From: Bdellovibrionales bacterium
GTDB lineage: Bacteria; Bdellovibrionota; Bdellovibrionia; Bdellovibrionales; UBA1609
Reading direction: 5' to 3'
Length of the DNA stretch: 64,000 nucleotides
Assembly (NCBI GenBank): GCA_019637855.1
Contig: JAHBUX010000009.1
Coordinates: forward strand, 80,153 to 144,152
The notes beneath the pieces are model-generated. The model was not told the origin of the DNA, did not search any database, and saw only the letters and a program-made list of their open reading frames with translations. Both the position numbers and the translations under genes were made by a program. This document shows positions 34,501 to 41,428 of this stretch, piece by piece; the stretch's first letter is position 1, and the number at the start of each line of letters is the position of its first letter.

Positions 34501-34691
34501 GCTGGCAGTGGGCGGGCTTTATTGTCTCGCGCGATGAACGAGATCCGCCAGGCATCGACAGCAACGGCTTAAGGGCAGCACTTGATAACTTTAAGACAAA
34601 GTGGAAATGGATCGGCGTAACGCAGATCAACGGAGATGAAGATATTTTTCGCGGCTTGGGCGAACTCTTCCCGAAAACCTCTGCAAAATAG
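31530..34691 (+). CDS. Exported SpoVR(YcgB)-YeaH(VWA) fusion
   Basis: A GTG at 31530 overlaps the previous stop. The 1053-residue product has a signal peptide cleaved after AWA (residue 19). Residues about 150-420 match SpoVR/YcgB: GHNHVFQR (163-170), HEGWATF (310-316) and QPYSFGVHGFHHLY. A Gly/Lys/Gln-rich linker near 745-775 leads into a YeaH/DUF444 part: ITIPAELYRKLLAMHFDIPNP, then a VWA domain with MIDAS DISGS at 883-887, GGSTEF, QWNHYVLFAGDSELF and EDIFRGLGELF at the end. These normally are two cytosolic proteins made with PrkA. Cysteines are only Cys33 (CEEAL) and a CATC pair at 138-141. Confidence 0.85.
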   Translation: MRTLISLLIALTSVSPAWANDDDAGAARSKFICEEALSVQKGTVRVHGDGLSSAYAEQGQREAEEAREVLNKLGVPTPPHQIIFAPEQQLNVLAATGALPMPHAISGAEIYRALSTGSTMGILEFAQPGGAPLKHSGCATCRSYYSNMTAIRDQRPIYFHVGGHNHVFQRSLLARARNVDPIAASAVMAKDMEEQYKKHGQEPISLFYHYLHAMMELQDFTGGTFDSPDKLTPGASAIQEIKVKKDGGNWDFLTPEKKIKEVPWTKTPSVLQFMTANLPPHITGYKREMLEKYELTVRTYPSVASQKFVHEGWATFLMMLGQKHSNWNSDRDVFDFARIVSGAVGKQLNVQQPYSFGVHGFHHLYMKFKRRPELKGLTELAQDVEFVKYIDGILPTMIDAVFVNMVIDEEFVNRHNLALLRGGTEEELGPIHEKLKARGVPDDQLPNAVIVSKSAERLRKAIMRRVGVKHMPQMVAVNSAITNPFQLNLEQKNLEDAPLEPVSAAQIFFAATQVMEQPVSATILMSSRHFLAEGAKAEGPLTTVPVRMEVRPDGKVRVFKRATLDSQAKGVAEEELPQMAAELEMAIDYYRTDQSFSFSDELVEEDRQRWENMFPRMINEEVAKSATAKMEPLVDYAPAAARAIMLFGELIKNRFNKQMEAAFQGKMKLKFGPQGVRLPMLPMTPHLQYDREHINAVNAALPPAPMDTIDQRLLNMKTALDANVDDGSLLGPVPGASVGDAIKIPGSGSGQGKKKPGQGDEGESDEQEITIPAELYRKLLAMHFDIPNPRMTEGETPMVREIKMGERRDSSEEPLWEKMVADALVKSIVARKAKGESNPFQTTSTAKLIRDGFGLLDEDDYIIRSRREVMIPSFDAVVVVNVDISGSMQGHRLQLTKNAVYNVRELFRAVYPNVKFHYVGFDNKAKEYKESEIWDTYRGGSTEFTPALIETEKILAKYPRAQWNHYVLFAGDSELFDLQKFMSEFERQSAGWQWAGFIVSRDERDPPGIDSNGLRAALDNFKTKWKWIGVTQINGDEDIFRGLGELFPKTSAK

Positions 34692-35000
34692 CCTTCTCAG
34701 CGCCGATGAAGGACCCAAATCATCGGCGCTATTCATTATCGTGTGAATAACGATCCATTATAGAAGGCACAGTGCACCTGAAAACGCGAAAAACTTGCCT
34801 GGTTCCAATATTGAACCTCTCTCCGCACTCTCCTATCGCTTTTGAGTAAAATGATCCACCGCATTTAATAGCTGTTCCTACAATATGAGTGAAAATAATA
34901 TCCGCTATAAATCTCGGCACACACATATTTATCCGCACACAAGTTGGAAATGAAAATGCGTTCAGCTACTTCAGATCTCTCACAACAATCAGGGGGAAGC
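34692..35000 (+). other. Intergenic region before the AAA-M41 gene
   Basis: This gap holds a strong hairpin at its start (34699-34730), a GGTTC/GAACC dyad at 34801-34817, and AT-rich DNA that could carry a promoter. No other gene is supported. In-frame TTG and ATG codons at 34944, 34950 and 34956 are possible earlier starts of the next gene. Confidence 0.5.
34699..34730 (+). terminator. Hairpin after the SpoVR-YeaH gene
   Basis: AGCGCCGATGA and TCATCGGCGCT form a perfect 11-bp stem with a 10-base loop, 8 bases after the stop. The following ATTCATTAT is only weakly T-rich, so it may be a terminator or an mRNA-stabilising end. Confidence 0.55.
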
Positions 35001-38000
35001 GTGCGCGAAAGGATCTGGAAGATGGGGCTATTGGGGTTAGTCCTCTCGTTCATCATAAGCAGCAACAGCAGTTTCGCAAAAACCGATGTGATCGAAAAGG
35101 TCTACACGATCAAAGAAATTGCCGGCATGGATCTCGACGAGCTTTTTTCTTTGGGCGAAGAGTTCAATGCCCCTTTGATTCGCGTCAATAAACTCATGAA
35201 ACGCACAGACAATGAAAATGCAGACATCGCGGCGATTGTCGCACTGGCGCGCTTTCCCATTCAGGAGTCGCAACTCACGCTGTACGCCTTACTTCGCTCC
35301 GAGTTCAAAAAGGGCGAGGGCCTCGGTAAGGTGGAGATGCTACCGGAAGTGATCACCGCTGCGTTGGACACCTTGAAAGCCTTCGGTACGGGCCAACCGA
35401 ACGACCTCTTCGACGAGTTGCTCGAGGTGCGCGAAGAGGCCACAAAGCGCCTTAAAGGCGACGACGGCGAAATCGTCGCCGCCATGATCGATGAGGTCTT
35501 GGATGTCATCGGCAAGCGCAAAGACCGTTTAATCCATCTGAACGATCGTATCTCCGCGCGCAAAAAGCAAATGATGCAGACGAACGAGCGCTTGAAACGC
35601 ATCCAAGATTGGATGGAGAAACACTACAAGGGCCAGCCAGAAATCGTCGAAGGCTTTTTAGATCTGGAGTGGCGGCGCGCGCTCTACGGCAAAACCCGCA
35701 ACAAGCCGGATGCCATCTACATGATGGGGCTACCCGGAACTGGGAAAGACACAGGCGCTGAGGTCTTCACCGACGCGATCCATGGTTATAAGGGCGCTCA
35801 TAAGACACATCTTTTCCGCATGCCTCTGATGAAGTCCAAAGCGGACACCTGGCAGGTTTTCGGCTCGGCCACCGGTTACGTTGGCTCGGAATCCTTCCCG
35901 CCATTCCTGGCTTTCTTGGTGCAACACTCCGGCGGCAAATACAAACTTGAAAAAAAGCAAAACAGCCGCGGCGAAGACACCTTTTTCGTAGTCGAAAACA
36001 CCTCTTACAGTGGCGAGACGTTAGAAGGTTACTTTTCACCTGAAAGCGCCGTGGTTTTCGTCAACGAATTCCACAACTGGTCTAAGCAACTCAAAGATGA
36101 TGTCATCAAACAAGCACTCGAAAAAGGCTTGTTCCATATCAATAACCCCAATGGCGGGCTTTCTGAGATTTCCGTGCCCGTACGCTTTGTTCTGGCCTCC
36201 AACGAAGGCATTCGCCTACTCACTTCACGTGAAGCCAATGGTCAGCGCCATGGCAAACAAATGACCTACGAACATATTCTCAACAAATGGGAAGTGAATC
36301 ATAATAACAAGCCAGCACTGAAAAATGAGATCTTGGCCACTAATGGCAGTCGCAATAGTTCCGTAAACGGTGAAGGCGCGCCCGGCATCTCGGAAGAACT
36401 GCTTAATCGCATCCCTGATCGTTTTATCTTCTTGCTGCGCCCACTTTCGCCAGCCGACCTAAAAGACATCGCTGAACTTGGTTTGGTCGAGCTCTCTAAG
36501 AGCATCTCTGATGAGAGCGGCGTTCTCGGCAAAGTGAAACTGGCCTGGTCGCGTAACCTAATCGACCTTATTCAAGAGTATGATTATCTGGCCGAAGAGA
36601 ATGCGCGCCCGATCCTCGGCCACCTCGGCACCATGGTCGAAGATCCTCTGATCGATGCGATTAAATCCGGCAAACTAAAGAATCTTCCGAACGGCACCAC
36701 GGTCGAGTTGGATGTGAAGTTGAACGCCGACAAGACCCGCAGCCTGATCTTCACGGTGAACAAAGGCAAGGGGGCTACCGAGCAGTTCGAACAACAGATT
36801 CGCCAAACGCTGAAGGATATCCCGAAGGAAGCCATCAGCGATTCACGCATCGATCAATTGAGCGGCCTGGAAGAAGCCCTGAGCAGTGTGGTTTTCGGTA
36901 TCGACCCGATCTTGAAGCGCCTTTCGCAGAGAGTGATCAGCATTCAAAACGAAGCCGGCGGCAACAATGCCCGACCGGTGAACGTGATGATGCTTACCGG
37001 GCTATCTTCCACGGGTAAGACAGAAACTGCAAAACAGTTGTCACGTCTGATGTCGGGCTCAAACGACGAGTTGCTGACATTTGACTTCAGCAATATCCAA
37101 ACGCTATCGGCCTTCCAGGAAAAAATCTTGGGCTTGAAAGACGGGCTCGGCAATCCGATCCCTTCTGAGTTCATGAAGTATTACGATCGCAACAATGGTT
37201 GCGTGACCGTGGCCTTTGATGAATTGGCCAACGTGCAAAGTGAAGTTCTGCTGAAGACGCTCTATGATTTCTTCCGCGAGCCTGTGGTCGGAACGTTTTC
37301 TGACGGCAAACCGCGCGGCATGGGCTGCGTAACGGTGATCATCACCGGTAATGCAGGCCAAGAGCTCTACACTCAAGTGCCCAGCTCTATTCCTATGGAA
37401 GCGCAGATGCACGCTTGGAGCGAAATCTTCAAACGCACAGCCAACGATCCGGCCTTACAACGCCGTGTGCTTGAAAAGACCTATCCAGGCCCTCTGGTGA
37501 ATCGCATCGGCATGAACAATATCTTCTTCGTGCCGCCGCACACTTATAAGTCGTTACGCCAGCTGGCTCAGCTGAAGCTGCACTTGGCACTAGAACGGCT
37601 TGCGGACACCAATGGTCGCCGCGGTTGGAACATCACCTTTCCGACGACAGAAGAATACAAAGGATTTGTCACCAACGTGATCAATGAAGGCTTTGATCTG
37701 CGGGCACAAGGGGCCTCGATCGACTCATTTATTCGCGATGATTTCGAAGAGCCGGTCAAATACCTGTTGCTGCGCCACAAAGTCCCATCGGGCAGCCACG
37801 TGGTTCTTAAGTTTAGGAACATGACGGATAACCATGATAACGAAAACCCCGGCTATATCACCTACGACGTGTACGTCGATGGCCAAAGCGAGCCCTTAGA
37901 GTATCAAATCCGGCGCCCTTATAAAAATATGCCGATGGAAAAGGACGAGTCGGGCCAGATCTTCACAGCCTATCACGAGGCCGGCCATAGTCTGGTGCGT

Positions 38001-38831
38001 GAGGCCTTGAACGACGGCGTCTATGAACCCTACGCCATATCGATCATTCCTGGCGTCACCATGATTGGTGCGGATTGGATCTACTATGACGGTATCGCCA
38101 AGCACAGCCAACGCAAAGAAGTGGCTCTAACCCGTGACTGGGTGATCCGCGAGATCGCGGCCCTCGCCGCAGGTGAAACCGCAGAACGCCTGGCCTCACG
38201 TGGTGAGAATCACACAGCTGGCAAAGAGAACGACTTCGCGCGGGCGAGTCGTTTAGCGAAGAACGCCATCTTACGTTACGGTCTCTCGGGCGCTTGGGGT
38301 GTACACTCCGTACCCACCGATCAAACGGAGGAAAAGTACTTGGACAGCCTGTCACAAGAGCGTCGCAATATCTTGGAGAAAGAAGTTGCGGCCATGGTGA
38401 ACGAAGGCCGTGACCTGGCCCAGCAGACTCTGGAAGCGAATTTGGCCGCACTCGGCGAGCTGGCCGTGGCCTTGGCAGAAAAAGGCACGTTGGAAAAAGA
38501 CGATTTGGCCAAGTTCTATAAAGAGCATACGCTGATCAATCCGCGCCAGAGCTCAAGACTCGCGCGCACTATCAACCGCGTACGCACCAAGATCAATCAG
38601 CTCAAGCACCCGCGCCGCAGCCACCAGGTGAACGCCGAAGTGCACCCGGCCTTCCCACAACCCAGACAGATTGCGGACATTGATCAAATGGCGGAAGAGG
38701 CCAAACACCAGCAGTTCGAAGAAGTGGCCTTGCCGGATAAACTACCGGTAGGAACCAACGCTCATTATGACCGTGCTCATTCAGTTGTGGACGTTGAGAG
38801 CTGTGAAGGCGCTTTAGCGCAAGCGATCTAA
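35001..38831 (+). CDS. Exported tandem Clp-like AAA protein fused to FtsH-type M41 protease
   Basis: The GTG at 35001 is chosen for AGGGGGA just upstream and because it leaves a normal signal (RERIWK, hydrophobic core, cut after SFA). The product has 1276 residues. Two AAA modules follow: Walker A GLPGTGKD at 243-250 with VFVNEF (Asp replaced by Asn), and GLSSTGKT at 667-674 with VAFDELAN, both Clp-like in layout. The C-terminus has an M41 zinc protease: HEAGH at 992-996 and the third ligand Asp1078 in GKENDFARAS, with AAGETAERLAS as in FtsH. FtsH normally pairs M41 with one FtsH-type AAA facing the cytosol; here the orientation predicted by the signal is outward. A CEGAL motif lies nine residues from the end. 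Confidence 0.85.
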   Translation: MRERIWKMGLLGLVLSFIISSNSSFAKTDVIEKVYTIKEIAGMDLDELFSLGEEFNAPLIRVNKLMKRTDNENADIAAIVALARFPIQESQLTLYALLRSEFKKGEGLGKVEMLPEVITAALDTLKAFGTGQPNDLFDELLEVREEATKRLKGDDGEIVAAMIDEVLDVIGKRKDRLIHLNDRISARKKQMMQTNERLKRIQDWMEKHYKGQPEIVEGFLDLEWRRALYGKTRNKPDAIYMMGLPGTGKDTGAEVFTDAIHGYKGAHKTHLFRMPLMKSKADTWQVFGSATGYVGSESFPPFLAFLVQHSGGKYKLEKKQNSRGEDTFFVVENTSYSGETLEGYFSPESAVVFVNEFHNWSKQLKDDVIKQALEKGLFHINNPNGGLSEISVPVRFVLASNEGIRLLTSREANGQRHGKQMTYEHILNKWEVNHNNKPALKNEILATNGSRNSSVNGEGAPGISEELLNRIPDRFIFLLRPLSPADLKDIAELGLVELSKSISDESGVLGKVKLAWSRNLIDLIQEYDYLAEENARPILGHLGTMVEDPLIDAIKSGKLKNLPNGTTVELDVKLNADKTRSLIFTVNKGKGATEQFEQQIRQTLKDIPKEAISDSRIDQLSGLEEALSSVVFGIDPILKRLSQRVISIQNEAGGNNARPVNVMMLTGLSSTGKTETAKQLSRLMSGSNDELLTFDFSNIQTLSAFQEKILGLKDGLGNPIPSEFMKYYDRNNGCVTVAFDELANVQSEVLLKTLYDFFREPVVGTFSDGKPRGMGCVTVIITGNAGQELYTQVPSSIPMEAQMHAWSEIFKRTANDPALQRRVLEKTYPGPLVNRIGMNNIFFVPPHTYKSLRQLAQLKLHLALERLADTNGRRGWNITFPTTEEYKGFVTNVINEGFDLRAQGASIDSFIRDDFEEPVKYLLLRHKVPSGSHVVLKFRNMTDNHDNENPGYITYDVYVDGQSEPLEYQIRRPYKNMPMEKDESGQIFTAYHEAGHSLVREALNDGVYEPYAISIIPGVTMIGADWIYYDGIAKHSQRKEVALTRDWVIREIAALAAGETAERLASRGENHTAGKENDFARASRLAKNAILRYGLSGAWGVHSVPTDQTEEKYLDSLSQERRNILEKEVAAMVNEGRDLAQQTLEANLAALGELAVALAEKGTLEKDDLAKFYKEHTLINPRQSSRLARTINRVRTKINQLKHPRRSHQVNAEVHPAFPQPRQIADIDQMAEEAKHQQFEEVALPDKLPVGTNAHYDRAHSVVDVESCEGALAQAI

Positions 38832-38838
38832 AGTTTCC

Positions 38839-38875
38839 CAAAAGAAAAAAGCCGGGCTGGTGGGGACCAGCCGGC
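38839..38875 (-). terminator. Rho-independent terminator of the small secreted protein gene
   Basis: On the minus strand a GC-rich stem (GCCGG.CTGGT with ACCAGCCGGC, GGGG loop, one bulge) is followed by TTTTTTCTTTT. It lies 52 bases after the stop of the gene at 38928-39248 and is a classical terminator for it. Confidence 0.85.
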
Positions 38876-38927
38876 TCGAGTGGGGGTCATCCATAGGGGG
38901 TATGGGGGGTCTATGGAATCTTTAAAT

Positions 38928-39248
38928 TTACAAACCAAGTGTCTTTAAATCGACGACCTGAGCATCGCTAACGCTGTCAAAGCGGCGATCCACAACGGTG
39001 GGAGTTTGGCCGACGCCGATCTCCACGTCGATAAAGTCGATGACCTTATTCTTGTCATCTTTTTTGGCCACAACCTGCTTCTCTGAAGCTGGGGCGGCGA
39101 CTTCCTTCTGCAATTCGTTCTTCACCATATTGTTCTCATCGATCATTTTATTGAAATCGATGCGAACAGCTTTTTTGCCTTCCGAGAAAGCGGTGGAGCT
39201 GAACACAGCTGCCATCACCAAGGCGATGATTTGAATCTGATGTTTCAT
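38928..39248 (-). CDS. Small secreted protein of unknown function
   Basis: The ATG at 39248 has AAGGAG upstream and starts a clear signal peptide (cut after AFS, about residue 22); a longer frame to 39452 runs through palindromic DNA and is rejected. The 106-residue product is mostly charged and probably extended (NELQKEVAAPASEKQVVAKK), with DFIDVEIGVGQTPTVVDRRF near the end. No family is recognised. It has its own terminator and a palindrome-rich upstream region, so it is a single-gene unit. Confidence 0.65.
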   Translation of the reverse strand: MKHQIQIIALVMAAVFSSTAFSEGKKAVRIDFNKMIDENNMVKNELQKEVAAPASEKQVVAKKDDKNKVIDFIDVEIGVGQTPTVVDRRFDSVSDAQVVDLKTLGL

Positions 39249-39694
39249 ATGTGCAACTCCTTTTCTTAAAGTTCTGCTTTGGAGTATTGCAGCGGCCGTG
39301 CCACGCACGCTGCTGGATATTTTGAGAGCATAGGCGCCGGATCTGAACAAAGGTTGAACACGGGGATTGCCACTTTGGGCAGGTGGGGTTTGACCATACA
39401 GTTGTAGCCACAAGCTACAACTGTATGGTTTCTGGTTGCTGGACCTGAGCAAGGGCTCTCTGGATAGCCCCCATAATTGAAAACACCCGTCTCAAAATGA
39501 GACAAGAGCTGGCCTACTTGCCTGTGGTTTTGTCCTCGATATATCGAGAGGGAAACTAGGCTGCCGGAGGCAATATTGTCCGAGAGTTTCGGACGAAAAG
39601 GTGAAGGCCCTTGCTAAGACCCATAAAAAACTTTGGAATCGACGTCCGGTTGGCGGACATGCATCCGCCAACCACACAGTGGTCAGCCAGATCT
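39249..39694. repeat. Palindrome-rich intergenic region
   Basis: This 446-bp gap holds five inverted repeats within 200 bp: a 16-bp perfect stem at 39393-39430 (ACCATACAGTTGTAGC, 5-base loop), GGGCT/AGCCC at 39453-39470, GTCTC/GAGAC at 39489-39503, a CTCGATATATCGAG dyad at 39535-39548, and GTCCGA/TCGGAC at 39578-39594. No gene is supported. They may be terminators, RNA structures or repeat remnants. Confidence 0.6.
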
Positions 39695-40516
39695 CTAAAA
39701 CCAATAGAAAACCGTAGCCCCGGCTTCCATGGAGAAAATCGATTGGTTAAAAAACTCTCCGGCGCGCAACTCAAACGCCGAAGACCAGTTCTCTCCGTGC
39801 ATAAACTGCAGCCCTGTCATAGCATGCAGACCCACATACAAAGGCAAGTCCTCTGATGTGGTCGGCAGATCTAGTGAACCAAGACGGATTTTGATCTTTG
39901 TGGCCCGATCAACCTCGCCCCCTATTCCGACATAGAAGGGGGCGAAACGCTTTAGCGGATTAAACGCCCTTTGCACGCCAAAGGACATCATGGTGTGCTC
40001 TACTTGCAGATCCTGTTGCACCGAACCGGGAATGTCTTTGACCGCCGTCGCTTTGTAGCGAGTCAAGCGCGTGCCGGCGAAAAAACGCCAGAAATTTTTG
40101 CGCGCCACCTGTACCCAGAAAAGGCCAGAAACCATCTGACTCTTATAGTTGCTGGTGGTGTATTCCACCTGATCTTCCGTGTGAAAGCTTTTGCCCTTTT
40201 GATCTAAACTTGAAATTAGCGGGCCAGCACCAATGGCCCACCCGTCTTGCGCATACAGGTCGACCGCCCTTTTGCCATAGAGCTCGGCACTCAGCACATA
40301 GCCGCCATAGATCTTGCCAGAACGCTTAAGGCGGATCCGGGTGTACTCTCCTTCGACCTTGCCAATAGCTACCCGCTCGCCGCGCGTAAGCAGAAAGATT
40401 TGGGCGTAGCCGTCGCCCGGGCCCTTGCGAACCGCAATGCTGCCTGGGGACTCAAGAATGGAGGGGGCGGCCGGGGCTTGCGACCACACAAGAAACAGGG
40501 CCAGAATCCAATGCAT
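39695..40516 (-). CDS. SH3b-domain protein with outer-membrane beta-barrel end
   Basis: The 273-residue product has a signal peptide (cut near PAA, residue 17). Residues about 22-80 look like a bacterial SH3 domain (IAVRKGPGDGYAQIFLLTRGERVAIGKVEGEYTRIRL), a fold that often binds peptidoglycan or peptides. The rest has alternating aromatic strands and ends in GATVFYWF; the C-terminal Phe is the BAM recognition signal of outer-membrane barrels. Small barrel with an N-terminal SH3b is therefore the best description. Function is unknown. Confidence 0.65.
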   Translation of the reverse strand: MHWILALFLVWSQAPAAPSILESPGSIAVRKGPGDGYAQIFLLTRGERVAIGKVEGEYTRIRLKRSGKIYGGYVLSAELYGKRAVDLYAQDGWAIGAGPLISSLDQKGKSFHTEDQVEYTTSNYKSQMVSGLFWVQVARKNFWRFFAGTRLTRYKATAVKDIPGSVQQDLQVEHTMMSFGVQRAFNPLKRFAPFYVGIGGEVDRATKIKIRLGSLDLPTTSEDLPLYVGLHAMTGLQFMHGENWSSAFELRAGEFFNQSIFSMEAGATVFYWF

Positions 40517-40608
40517 ACCCTATGTTAGGAGACATTTACGCGTAGAACAAATGCGGCGCGGATAGGGTCTTGACTGCATCGCGCCATAAAGCATAGATTC
40601 TGCGGGCT

Positions 40609-41190
40609 ATGAAACTACGCTTGAATCCCACTGAAATTGTTTTGAAAGACCTGCCCCCAGAGGGCCGCAACTTTGAATTCACCCAAGAATCCGGTGAGTT
40701 AAACGACGCCCTTAAGGATTTAATTGGCTTGAATGCCTATGATCTGAAATTCCACCTATCCCCCATGGGGAACACCTTTGATCTGAAAGGGCACCTGTCA
40801 ACCAAGATGGATCTGCAGTGCTCTTTGTGCGCCGAGGACTACAAGCAGCCGGTCGAGCTCAACTTACACGAATATATAGTCATCGAGCGTGCGCTCGGAA
40901 AGAACGATCAAGGCGCCAAGTCCAATCACGCGCACGAGTGGGAGTCTGGCGGACCGGATTACATCGTGCTCAATAACGACACGTTTAATGTGGGTGAATA
41001 CGTGCACGAAGCCATCGGCCTAGCCGAACCTATTCGTCCTCTGTGTGCGCCCGAGAAGCCTGAAGGCTGCGCGAATGCAGGCCAACGCATAGAGCGTGAG
41101 TGGCTGTCTTTCAACGATGAGAAAAACCCCAAGTCAGAGATCCGCGCCAATCCCTTTCAAGTGCTGGAAAAACTCAAATTAAAGAGTTGA
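40609..41190 (+). CDS. yceD: YceD/DUF177 family protein
   Basis: The 193-residue product matches DUF177 (YceD), which lies before rpmF in most bacteria and is linked to 23S rRNA/50S assembly. The CSLC pair and the late CAPEKPEGC pair are the family Cys positions. The C-terminal FNDEKNPKSEIRANPFQVLEKLK resembles the usual end 'PR..PLA.L..L'. It stands 55 bp upstream of rpmF, the standard arrangement. Confidence 0.9.
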   Translation: MKLRLNPTEIVLKDLPPEGRNFEFTQESGELNDALKDLIGLNAYDLKFHLSPMGNTFDLKGHLSTKMDLQCSLCAEDYKQPVELNLHEYIVIERALGKNDQGAKSNHAHEWESGGPDYIVLNNDTFNVGEYVHEAIGLAEPIRPLCAPEKPEGCANAGQRIEREWLSFNDEKNPKSEIRANPFQVLEKLKLKS

Positions 41191-41245
41191 TTTCGCTGGC
41201 TTTATAGATGATCTTTGGCGCTTTCGAACATTATTAAGGTGATGT

Positions 41246-41425
41246 ATGCCAACTCCGAAGAAGAAAACCTCGCGTTCCCGCCGTAACATGCGCCGCTCGC
41301 ATGATTTCCTGACGGTTCCGGGTGTGCAAGCTTGCCCCAACTGCGGCGCTCTTGCAAAACCGCACCACGTCTGCGCCTCCTGCGGTTACTACAAAGGTCG
41401 CGAAGTCGTAACGGCTCAAGCATAA
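41246..41425 (+). CDS. rpmF: 50S ribosomal protein L32
   Basis: The 59-residue product starts [19 protein letters not shown], which is diagnostic for L32. The zinc ribbon is complete with CPNC and CASC. AAGGTGATGT precedes the ATG. It follows yceD and is 3 bp from fabH; the usual plsX between rpmF and fabH is absent. Confidence 0.96.
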   Translation: MPTPKKKTSRSRRNMRRSHDFLTVPGVQACPNCGALAKPHHVCASCGYYKGREVVTAQA

Positions 41426-41428
41426 GCC

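Noticed and set aside
34944..35000. TTG/ATG starts that would add 15-19 residues to the AAA-M41 protein
   Set aside because: They lack a ribosome site and would put a long polar segment before the signal; the GTG at 35001 fits better, although this is not certain.
39249..39452. Upstream extension of the small secreted protein
   Set aside because: The extension is translated palindromic DNA; the ATG at 39248 has AAGGAG and a signal peptide.
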